From positions 310,001 through 374,000 of the forward strand of contig JAWWNJ010000050.1 in NCBI GenBank assembly GCA_037176885.1: a stretch of DNA of 64,000 nucleotides, read 5' to 3'. Position 1 is the first letter of the stretch. The number at the start of each line of letters is the position of its first letter. The stretch comes from Favolaschia claudopus. Taxonomy: Eukaryota > Basidiomycota > Agaricomycetes > Agaricales > Mycenaceae. Positions 54,719-64,000 of the stretch are shown here, piece after piece. Position numbers and translations under genes: made by a program. The notes under the pieces are model-generated. The model saw only the letters and a list, made by a program, of their open reading frames with translations. It was not told where the DNA came from and did not search any database.

Positions 54719-54846
54719 TAAAGGGGGGTCCGCGGGGGTCTCCCCCGCGCTAGATTTTCCATCAATATTGTATTAAAATCAACGATACAAAAGCCAAAAA
54801 AAAACTATCTCTCCTCTAATGTGCCGTCAGGCCAAAGGAGGGGGGT

Positions 54847-54871
54847 CTGGGGGGAACATTGTTCCCCCCAG
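54847..54871. other. G/C hairpin
   Basis: CTGGGGGGAAC-ATT-GTTCCCCCCAG, 11-bp perfect stem with a 3-nt loop; function unknown. Confidence 0.5.
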
Positions 54872-55154
54872 CATCTCAAGATGTCCACAAATTCTCCATG
54901 CCTACAACTGATTAAATATATTCAAATTCAAGTTTCTTTATTGAGAGAAAATCCCTTAAGAAAAGCCACCTTCATACAGAACTAGCTAAAGCACTTAGGA
55001 TACATACTACATCCAAAAAGCCTTTTCTATAAAATAGGTATAGGTCGTTCGCCATTCATCGCCAAAATCACTTTCGGATCAGTTGACCAAAAAAGGAAAT
55101 TTGTTACGTCATATGTCAGAGGTGGGGGAGGCCAAGGGGCGTTAAAAAAAACAC

Positions 55155-55700
55155 GCGGGGTTTGGGGCGGAGCCCCGACAAGCTGTGCACAAGCCGTAGG
55201 TAGGGACGCGAGCGCAGCGAGCCGGCCCTGCCGAAGGCAGGGTGCTTAAGCTTGTACTTGAAAAGAGGGCCAGGCCATCAGTCGCGTGACTTTTGACAGA
55301 AAATCACGGGTCAACGTCGAGATGTTGAGATCGTACTAGACGTCGCGAGCGGAGCGAGCGCAGCGGGGTTTGGGGCGGCCAGCCCCAACAAGCTGTGTGA
55401 CCGAACGGAGGGAGGTCGGCGAGCGCAGCGAGGCGGCCGTGCCGGAGGCAGGGAGCTAAAGCTTGTCCTATACTTGAAAACACCACCGGGCCATCAGTCA
55501 GGTGATTTTGACAGCAAGTCACGGGGGGCTGTCGAGATGTTGAGATGTCGGTACGGGACGTCGCGAGCGCAGCGAGCGAGGCGGGGTTTGGGGCGGCCAG
55601 CCCCAACAAGCTGTGTGACCGAACGTAGGTCGGTCGTCGAGCGCAGCGAGGCGGCCGTGCCGGAGGCAGGGAGCTAAAGCTTGTATACCCAGTTTAGGTT
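55155..55700. repeat. Tandem repeat with ~210-bp unit, about 2.5 copies
   Basis: GCGGGGTTTGGGGCGG, then GCCCC.ACAAGCTGTG, occurs at 55155, 55363 and 55581 (spacing 208 and 218). Each unit continues with a CAGCGAG..CGGCC..TGCCG.AGGCAGGG block and, in the first two, GGCCATCAGTC and a GTCGAGATGTTGAGAT block. The units are diverged. Each carries the small hairpin GGGGCGG..GCCCC. Confidence 0.75.
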
Positions 55701-55879
55701 CCGACTCTGGCTTCACATGCTCTCAGAGAGGTGCATGAGCTAGATACTACACTGATTATACCTGGGGAGTAAGTTCTGAGTCTGCCCCAACCTTGTTCTG
55801 CAACAGAAAATGCAATTTAAATTCGAAAATTTTCCGCCAGTCGACTTCAGACATCACTGATGGCATCAATGATGGGACC

Positions 55880-55990
55880 TATTTGGTGGTGTTTAGGCCG
55901 CGCGCACCATAGTCACAGTAACGACGCTGAGCACTTTTACCATCATTTAGTATACCATCATTTAGTAAATGATGGTAAAAGTGCTCAGCG
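55880..55990. repeat. Dispersed-repeat fragment with 25-bp perfect hairpin
   Basis: TTTGGTGGTGTTTAGGCCG at 55880 is the inverted right end of the repeat at 52240-52450. It is followed by a perfect 25-bp stem: CGCTGAGCACTTTTACCATC... (55925-55949) and its exact complement (55966-55990) around a 16-nt loop that itself repeats TACCATCATTTAG. Confidence 0.7.
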
Positions 55991-56452
55991 GGACAGCCAC
56001 AGTCATCACTCTCCTAATGCGCAAGTGTGAATCTGCAACCAGGCTATTATCCTGATTAGATCTGACTTCATAGAGTGTATTGAATTCACCTCAGGGTGTG
56101 TTTTAATCCCTTTCCAAGACTACAAACTCAACAGGTGGGCCCGTAAAATTCACCGTTAACAGTATTGATCGTAAAGTGGAATGCTGCGAGCTCGTGCCGA
56201 GGGAGGGAGGAAAATGGATGATACAGTCGAAGCTGTCATAACCCATAGGCCTCGGTTAGGTCAGAAAGGTATGGGGTATGGCAGATTTATGGGTTATGCC
56301 AGCCAAAGGTCAGTCAAAATCCCCGCAGCGCGCTCTTGTACTTATGAACAACGGCGAACACAGCCATCTGTGACATCATAGCTATGACGCATTAGCTCTT
56401 GAGTAAAACTAAAAGTTCTCGGGGACTCGGAATCAAAACCTCCCGACTAGCC

Positions 56453-56957
56453 CTGTGCTAGAAAGTTTTTAGCACTTGCTATGCTATGCTAGAAATGTCG
56501 AGGTCCAAAGGACAATAGCTAGCACACGTTAATAACACATTTCTAGCACATTTTTAGCAGTCACGTGCACTTGTCGCGCCGCCCTGGGACGTTAAAATTT
56601 TGACCTGCAAGAGGTACATGCCTCTGTGAAAATGTCTAGAAAACATCTTGGAAGGCTGTTATAGCAAGGAATGCTCATCTGAACACAAATTTCGATCTGT
56701 TAGCCCAATTCGGACACTCGGCAAGCGCCGGCTGGACTCGATCAGCACCAGAAAAGGAAATTTCTCCGCCCTCTCATTGAAAATCGAATTTAAACCTTCT
56801 ATCCTTCTATGACCACTCAAACAAATGACGGGATGGTCCCTCGGACACCCACAGTGCTGCTTGAATTTATAGCAATAAATAGCATGGGGTTTTGGACGGT
56901 CCTCAGCCTAGCAGCTAATAACATGTGCTATATAGCATAATTGAGTTTACAGCACAG
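56453..56957. mobile_element. Candidate 505-bp MITE with TAGCAC repeats
   Basis: Ends CTGTGCT and AGCACAG are inverted. TAGCAC, GCTAGCAC or TGCTA occur about a dozen times within 120 bp of either end and rarely between. The small TIR and sub-terminal repeats suggest a hAT-like non-autonomous element, but no clean 8-bp duplication is present. Confidence 0.45.
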
Positions 56958-57485
56958 CGCTACTCCCGACCGCGACTACCCAAAACCCACCTGTCAAGAC
57001 CCCGAAACCCAAGAGACCACCACCACCCGGCAATCACTCGGACATACCCAAAGAAGTAATGGATTCACGTAACAAGAGCCAAAGGAAAATGTCGAGAACG
57101 CTCAGTTGACGTGCTTGCAAGGCTGAATGTCTCTGGAAGATGCTGAATATCCATGAGAAACATCGTAGTTGTAAATGGTGCGCAAAAAAATCTGCTCACA
57201 AAGTATTCCTGTCATTATTGGATGAGAATGCACTTGGAATTGACTTGGAATGCATCGGAGAATGACTAGAACTGGTGGTTTGAATGTAAATATACTTTCA
57301 ACGGACAGAATCCAAGTCAAGTTAGGTACCAAAAAGATATTTACTCGCCAAAGTACCTTCTACATGAAAACTAGACCTCTCGCTATGAAAGTACCGAAAG
57401 AGGTAATAGTTATTGATGCTTGTTGATGCTCACATCAAAATTGTGCGCCTCTTGATCTTACCAATGAACCTCCATTACCCTCCAA

Positions 57486-57523
<38 letters not shown>

Positions 57524-57950
57524 ATATTCGCGTGGCAGATGAAGCTCTCTACGTGCTCCAAGCTTCAAAATGAGTGACAACTGACAAAATGAATGAGATA
57601 TTGATATTCTCCAAATGGCATCAAAAACCTCTTTTCCAGGACCCCGAACACTCGATTGGGTATCACCACCACCTAGTCGATATCCATCATTCAGGTTTTG
57701 AACACCCCTTGATTCCAAAGACGTCATACGCTCGGCGCCGAGCTCGGTCCACTCCTAATTTCTCTTCCTCGATTGTCAGCCACACCAGATCACACCGTAG
57801 CGTAGCACGGGTAACTGCTAGTTTACATTCAACTCACGTGCTGCGCACTTCAAACTAAGTAAGCTATCTGCTTCCCTCTTCAAGCATTCAGTAAAGCTTC
57901 GCGCTACTGAATCGCTTCGGTACTCGCCGATTAAGTAAAGCTTCGCGCTT
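56958..57950. other. Intergenic with T35 tract
   Basis: A run of 35 T at 57488-57522. At 57890-57950 the phrase AGTAAAGCTTCGCGCT occurs twice. No gene accepted. Confidence 0.4.
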
Positions 57951-60900
57951 AGTGTAACATGGCAGAACTGTTTCAGGTCAGTTCTGCCGGTCTGCCAGGC
58001 AGAACGGCAATTGCCGGATTTCGGCAGAATTGGCAGAACCTAATAAGGAAATTATCACCGGAGCGCAAGTGCAGCCATTTGGTGCAAAATAACACTAAAG
58101 ATACATTGTGTGGACTCAGTGAAGATATTCCAGACTGTATACCACTCTACATCTGGTACCATATTGCAACCAGTGGTCGATTTGGTGGAGACGCTTTCTC
58201 TCACGTGACATTCGGCGAGCTGCCTACTCGTATGAAGGCCGCCATCGGACAAAAATAAATGGTTTTGGTTGTCACTGCCCGTCCCAGCTTGTCATCCATC
58301 ATCCCAGTTCATCCTCATCAATCCTCGGCCATCCCACCCGATCCTCAGCCATCCCACCAACATCCCACCCGATCCTCATCGAACACGATCGTGTCCTCAC
58401 CAATCCCTGCTCATCCTTAGGATGACTTGGGATCACATTGGGACCTGTCCTAATGACGACCCGAGGAAACTCAAAATAAACCAAAGGGGGTGCATTTGAG
58501 GACAGAACCTGTCCTAACAGGCTAACACATCCCAGATCATCATGAGCTGTCATTGATACCCGGCGTGCGCATTAGTGTTCCGTTGTTCGAGCCCTGATCG
58601 CCGAAGACAGACCTGGATCACACGGCAGTCATCGGCATTCCATGCCGGGTTTTCGGGCCTACCTTCGCTATGGTTGAACGGGTAGGTAGGTTTGTGTCAA
58701 GAAAAATGATATAACAACAGTAGGCCCGCTCCCGTGGCAGAGCCCACTATCCCACACATCTAGGTAGTTTGCTGTGATTTATATTAGCAACAATATCTTT
58801 ATCTGCGCATGTTCACCTCGTCCATTAAAAAGAAGATCTATAGAAAGTCTGGGCGTTGATTCCGGGTAGACCAGTGCACGACTGAACTCTTCATGTTGCA
58901 TCATTGGCGAGTAATATTCACGGGACCCTTCACTGACAGCGTTCCCGAGCTTCAAGATCTTAGCTATGCGACTTCAAGTTGAAGTAAGTTCTCTATTCTT
59001 TTCCTTTCGCCTGCCAACACTCAGATTCACCTGTTCAAGCGCGGGTGCTTTCCCCCCTTCCAGACTGTATCCATCGACACGGTGCACCGGTGGTGGTCTG
59101 CGTAGAAAGGTGAATGATTATTCCGTTCGGGGTCACGGAGAAACTTACGAGTTGATTCAATTTCGCGATTGATACAACCCAATCAAACAATAAGAATCGG
59201 GCGTGTTCTCCGATGATACCGGGTGTTAAAAGGTACCTCTCTGCAGGTGGACATCGCGATGCAGGAGAGCGAGCGGTGACAGTGAGATTCCGCACCTGAT
59301 TTTATGCCACAAATACCTCGTCTAATCAAGGATATAAAAGAAAACACCTTGTTTCCAGGCTATATTGTTACGGTCGGCGTCGATTCTCCCGCATGCTCCC
59401 TCTGAAACTCGACGTCGCAGCATCCGCGCAAAATCCTGATCATTAGAATATCAAAATATGGAGAACGTGGGACAAAAGGGGTATCAATCAAGAACCACCC
59501 GCACATAGATCGAGCTCAACCGACACGCGTTCATAGGATCTTTGGTCAGGCCCAGTGGGCACGCAGCGGCGAAAACGAAGTGCGGATGGGGTAGCATTCG
59601 CTGAAAAAATAAGGTTAGTCAGAACCAACCCATACGCAAGCAATTCCCGTTCTCGCGCCGCAAATGCTACTGTTTTCCATCCAGAATTATCCAGACCGAA
59701 ACCAGTTAGCTATGATAACAAGCAGAAATAACGAAGACACCGTACCTCCCCCTCGCTGATACAAACGCTTAAGCCTCGAGACAACTTTGGATCCCCACTC
59801 CTATCCAACTCAGTCTCGGCAACTCACACTCCCTAAAATCAATTAATCCTCAACCCACCAGACTCCATACCACTTCTACCTATTACAAGCGAGCACATTC
59901 AAGCATCTATCACCGGCCGTTTTCTCCGCCCAACCCCCATCGCTTGTCTCGCGGTGAAAATCATCCTGTAGGTAGTAGCGTCAATAAACTCTCCTCACCC
60001 GCATCTCTACTGCAACATGCATCAACCTTCAGTTGTTCAGCTCTTCCCTTGCTCAAAGATTGCCACAGCTTGCCCTCTTGATTACTTCAACTCTAAACGG
60101 TACAAGGGGATTTGTTCACGAGTTTAGTGCACTCAACTTGACAGAAAGCCAGCCATTCCTATCACAAATGCTACTTTTGTTCAATCAGGAAACGATGAAA
60201 ATCCGAGTTGATTGCCTTCAATGTAGAAGCAGATTAAGGGGATGAGATAGAGTAGTGTTAAAGTAAGTAGTAGTCCCTGCCGCCGATTTGTGAGGGCCTC
60301 ACTGATCAATAAATTCGTACCGACGTGGAATGTGGATTAATTTCTCCGTGTGCGTTCGCGGTAATTTGCTGAGGCTTGTGATTGAGCTAGTCACGAATAT
60401 ATGGAAGGAGCCGAAAGTGTACTTGGATATTAGTATCGCGAGAGGAGCCGGGAACGAATATTTGAAAGTCGAAGTTGGGTAAAGTGATGCGATCAACCCA
60501 ACTTCTCCACGGTTCAAATCGTCCGCGTCAATTGTGCCGGTAATGCAGAAGCGGTGAGCCTTGGTTGTACAGTAGCGACGAGTATACTGTTACAGAGAGC
60601 ACCGAGAGAATCACAGCCCCTGTAGAACATTCAGCCACATTTATCGTGTGTTTGAACATAAAGGCTCACCGCCGTTTAGCTCAAACAATCAGGAGCATTG
60701 AAACTATTGTGATCCAAGAGGACGCATTGACAGGAGGTTGACAAAGCTTTGGACTTTTAGCCTCGATTTTCGGTAATTGAGGCAGCACCGAACGAGATAT
60801 CAAGAGGTGTTGAAGAGAACGAATTGAATATGATGCAGCTGCCAGCGGCGTTGAAGTTTCTGGGAGTGACGCTCAAAAGCAAATTAGTGTCTGGCCTGAG

Positions 60901-62597
60901 TTTGGGGTGTTTAATATGGTAGGGGTAGAGCTGCTAAGGAGTAATGGAAGGCCTAAGATGAAAACTTAACTCTTATCTGACTTCAAGTTGTCTGCAGCGT
61001 AGTTCACAGCTGTTGCTGTTGAGCAGAAAAACAGGAATAAATTCCTAGCCGTACAGGCTTGGAACGCGAAGCTACCAGTAGTAGAGATTCTCAAGATGCT
61101 GAGTCTGGTGAATGAAATCAGCTACCTCAAATGGACTCGATGGAATAGAACTTGCCGGAAGAAGGTACTGTACCGACGAGCGACCACCTCGTTAAATCAA
61201 TAATCGCTGGCTGAACATCTTCTGCTTCAAGAGTTTTCCGGCAATTTCTGTGTCTTTGATGAGAGCTCCGGGTTCCTCTGTGACTGGTACTTCGATTTCT
61301 AAGATCAGTTTCTACGCGCCAAGGGAGAGAACCTGCTGCTACTAGGCTATTTTAGCGCAGCAAGGCCTCTTGTTGAATTTTGAAAGTCAACGGTGTACAC
61401 ATTGATGTGATCAAACGAATTTCCCATGGTTCAACTTCTCCGTGCCGAGGCTGTTCCCGCAAGAAAATACAATTTGAAAATTGAGGAAAGGCCATGGACA
61501 TTGATACGGACCTACTGGAGGAGAGAGCTTCGAACCAATTCTTGTTTCAGGGAAGCAAGGGAAATCAAACTACCCCTTGTATATAATTGAAGCCAAGGCT
61601 TCAAGTTAATTCAGTCCAAAACTTAGGAATTCGACACAGAATCCGTGTCAGATATTAGTTGAATTGACTGGGGGGCAGTGGCCAATTCCGGACACATTCC
61701 CGTAACTTGAATCCGAAAATATGTTCATAATTTCGAATCACGGTACTACTTCTGTCAATCTTTCTTAACATATAGTTTCGTCTGAGGGTCTCACAGCTGC
61801 ACACTGTGCACAGGAAGTTGTTCGATCAAAGGTCGTCAAATGGCCAACTCAAGCTCCTGGGCAACGGATATAATCCTCTATGCTGTAAGAAGTGTCTAGC
61901 AGGCAGCATCCGAAGTCTGAACCCCTTGCCGTCGGCGCCTGTGATGAACAATCGGCATCGGCATGTCATGCCGAGTTCGGCAGATCAAACATCATTGGTG
62001 CCGGAGATCGAAGTCGGGATCAACCCTGTTTTATTCGATGGCTAGGCTAGGATGGCTTAGGATGGCTAAGAATTGGCTTAGCAAACGCAAAGCACTGAAA
62101 CTTAGGATGTAAGTATTGGGATGTGTTCGGATGCTTGAGGACAGATGAGGACAAGGAAACTGAGGATTGACCGGGATAGCATTAGGATATCATAATGGCA
62201 AGCTAGGACAAGTGAGGACGAGTGAGGACTGGAGAGGGATGTGTTGGGACAAGGAAGGATGGGCGAGGATGGCTGATGACAGCTGAGGATGTCCGGGGAT
62301 TGATGGGGATGGGCGATGATGCCCGGTGATGGGAATAATTTCCTGGATTTTGTCCGGTATGGGCCGCCAAATACTCGGCTAACCTTTCTGAATTGTTTCA
62401 GCTTTTGTTCAGCGCAGGAATCAACTCGCATCGGCCCTAAGGCCCTCCCGGAACATCAATCAGGGCTGTCCGGCATTCACGGAAGGCATTAGCCGAGGGG
62501 TTCTGCCAGGTTCTGCCCAAGCTCCTCGAGCTACTGCCGGCAATTGCCAGGTTGGCAGAATTGATGGGCAGAACTCTGCCATTCTGCCAGCCACACT
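57951..62597. mobile_element. 4.65-kb element with matching terminal and sub-terminal repeats
   Basis: Left end AGTGTAACATGGCAGAACTG; right end, inverted, AGTGTGGCTGGCAGAATGG. Both ends carry several GGCAGAA or TTCTGCC words and one GGCAATTGCCGG (58006 and the inverse near 62536). Further in, CATCCTCA, CCATCCCA and ATCCTCAGC words fill 58300-58400 on the + strand and their complements fill 62040-62330, again inverted. The interior has diverged internal duplications (60470-60530 resembles 61375-61445) but no transposase frame above about 110 codons. No clean target duplication, so superfamily is open. Confidence 0.6.
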
Positions 62598-63698
62598 ATG
62601 AATCGCGCTACTTACCTCGGCTCGGGATTTGCCGCCAACGGATTTCAAACGAACTCTTAAGGACTGGGCCAATCCTTAACATTGGTGGACACACAGGGAG
62701 ATTTTCGGCGCGTCTCAAGTCTTCCAAACTGAGTAACTCCCACAGATTTTGCTCTTTAGACATCTAGTATAAATGGGTACCACTCAGAGAACATATAGAA
62801 CATGCTCAACAAGGTCCATACCCCTTGAATACTATACACTTGCACATATCAAGAATATGAGGCGAGTCGCCCTGCCCAATTAGGCATCAAATGCTGACAT
62901 CGGCCGAAATCGAACCGTATCGATCTCGGCTACCGTAAGTGACGCTAAGACACGACAGCCGAATGGAGCCCTATTATATAACCATTCAGTTTGGCAGTTT
63001 GTTCTCACGAAACTTCCTGGCCCTTTCTACTGCATGGTTAATTTTCCCAAGATTTTGGTGGTAAGATGCATTAAAAACTATTTCTTTACACTCCCCGACA
63101 GCCATACCCCTCGGGATTTCCGTCGGTAACCAACTTATTCAGTTGATGAACCTCAAAACCGCCTCAGTAACCGCCCTCATATTCACCTTCAAAACTCTTC
63201 TGCTCCTGATGAATCTGGTTGCAGTGACTCAGCTAAAGCTTATACTCACTGGATAGTGGTAAGTATATCCAAGACACTGGTAGTAGCACAAAGTCTGGTA
63301 ATTTTTTTGAAGTTGCTCAAAGCATTCCCTGAGCCCCGGCACTGGTGACAATTTGCCACTGACAAAGGGAATTTGGGCCAGCACAAGCACCGGCCTTTTT
63401 GGGAACGCCGGCAAAGTACCGATGCACCGTCACATTTGTGACTCCCTCCTTGTCTCCTACCACGACCAGATACTTTGCGAGTCGCGCGCTCAACCGCCTT
63501 TTTCCTCCTCGTCACACCGCGCTCATTGCCCGACACCCGCTCCTTGATTCCTGGTATGATATCTCGCCCCCTGCACCCTGCAATACATCAAGGTCTTCAC
63601 CTCAAGTTTCAACGGGTGTCATTGGTGGCTGGTGGTGTTGATAGTGAGGTTTGGACAGTTGAAGGACCTAGGAGCACAGGAGATACTATCATGCTTGC
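62598..63698. other. Right flank with dispersed repeat copy
   Basis: At 62890-62970 lies an inverted copy of the repeat at 52240-52450 (CTCGGCTAC and CCGAATGGAGCC among the shared words). No gene accepted between 62970 and 63698. Confidence 0.45.
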
Positions 63699-63887
63699 AT
63701 GTATACTGATTTCTTATTCATCTTGCTCTCCCTCTGTGTTTGTGCCATTGCCACCGCCTTTCCGCTCCGAGATGGTGCGCCGACTGAATGTAGCCATGGT
63801 AATCTTTATGTCGAAGCGATAAATTACTGCGGTTGTGTGCATCTTAAATTTATTCTATTCCAAATTCTAAGCTCTCTCTCGACTTAA
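63699..63887 (+). CDS. Small ORF with signal-peptide-like N-terminus
   Basis: 62 codons. The start MYTDFLFILLSLCVCAIATA is a typical short hydrophobic secretion signal with a plausible cleavage after ATA-FP. The predicted mature part has three Cys in ECSHG and YCGC, then becomes hydrophobic, so the true gene may be spliced after YCGCV. Small secreted cysteine-containing proteins are common in plant- and soil-associated basidiomycetes. No family recognised; could also be chance. Confidence 0.3.
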   Translation: MYTDFLFILLSLCVCAIATAFPLRDGAPTECSHGNLYVEAINYCGCVHLKFILFQILSSLST

Positions 63888-64000
63888 GCCTTATGACGCC
63901 TGAACGTTAACTTGTACTCTGGCAAACTTGCGTGACGGTGGCAAGCCGTTATGTGCTGTTACGATCAATTCGGCACGGGTTGCCGAGACGTCCAAAAAAG

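Noticed and set aside
1..64000. CRISPR arrays, rRNA genes or bacterial operon structure
   Set aside because: No regularly spaced identical repeats, no conserved rRNA segments, and splice sites show the DNA is eukaryotic.

Overview
The window reads as a transposon-saturated stretch of a filamentous basidiomycete genome, most likely an agaricomycete. The reasons are GT-AG introns of about 46-59 nt, a Crypton-type tyrosine recombinase that seems to end in a GCR1_C-like domain, a Tnp2-type transposase of the kind abundant in agaricomycetes, and a LINE with a C-terminal CHNC zinc motif. This placement is inference from family knowledge; no search was run. I see no rRNA, no intact canonical tRNA, no CRISPR array and no clear housekeeping gene.

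The dominant structure is a very large, almost identical inverted duplication. The left arm is 7177-22404 (15,228 bp) and the right arm is 35641-48539 (12,899 bp), separated by a 13.2-kb spacer. Their lengths differ by exactly two insertions found only in the left arm (1,465 bp plus a 14-bp target duplication, and 836 bp plus a 3-bp target duplication) and an 11-bp indel near the outer end. Only one substitution was noticed. Each arm is a nest: a LINE (endonuclease, RT, zinc knuckle) was hit inside RT motif A by a Ty1/copia element (5-bp duplication GAAAA), and further downstream by two CACTG-ended DNA elements. One of those carries an ORF1-only retroelement with an (AAGTC)n tail and a tRNA-like segment. 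After duplication the left arm alone received an ORF1-only retroelement with a (TTA)n tail (inside copia RT/RNase H) and a third CACTG element.

The spacer (22405-35640) holds a multi-intron Tnp2-like transposase gene on the + strand (23168-26920), a small coiled-coil reading frame, a 422-bp hAT-type MITE with 8-bp target duplications, a 1.17-kb long-TIR element containing a 471-bp TA-flanked element, a Crypton-like gene on the - strand (32464-34629) and a fragment of a CACTG element.

The left flank (1-7176) contains a mosaic of diverged short repeats and a frameshifted zinc-finger gene fragment of transposon type (5357-6569). The right flank (48540-64000) contains a rearranged Ty3/gypsy integrase-chromodomain fragment, several MITE-like inverted repeats, a 25-bp perfect hairpin, a roughly 210-bp tandem repeat, a tRNA-like segment, and a 4.65-kb element with matching terminal and subterminal repeats (57951-62597). 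A small ORF with a signal-peptide-like start lies at the right edge.

Functionally this is a record of successive insertions. Because the two arms give filled and empty versions of the same sites, element ends, target duplications and relative ages can be read directly from the sequence.
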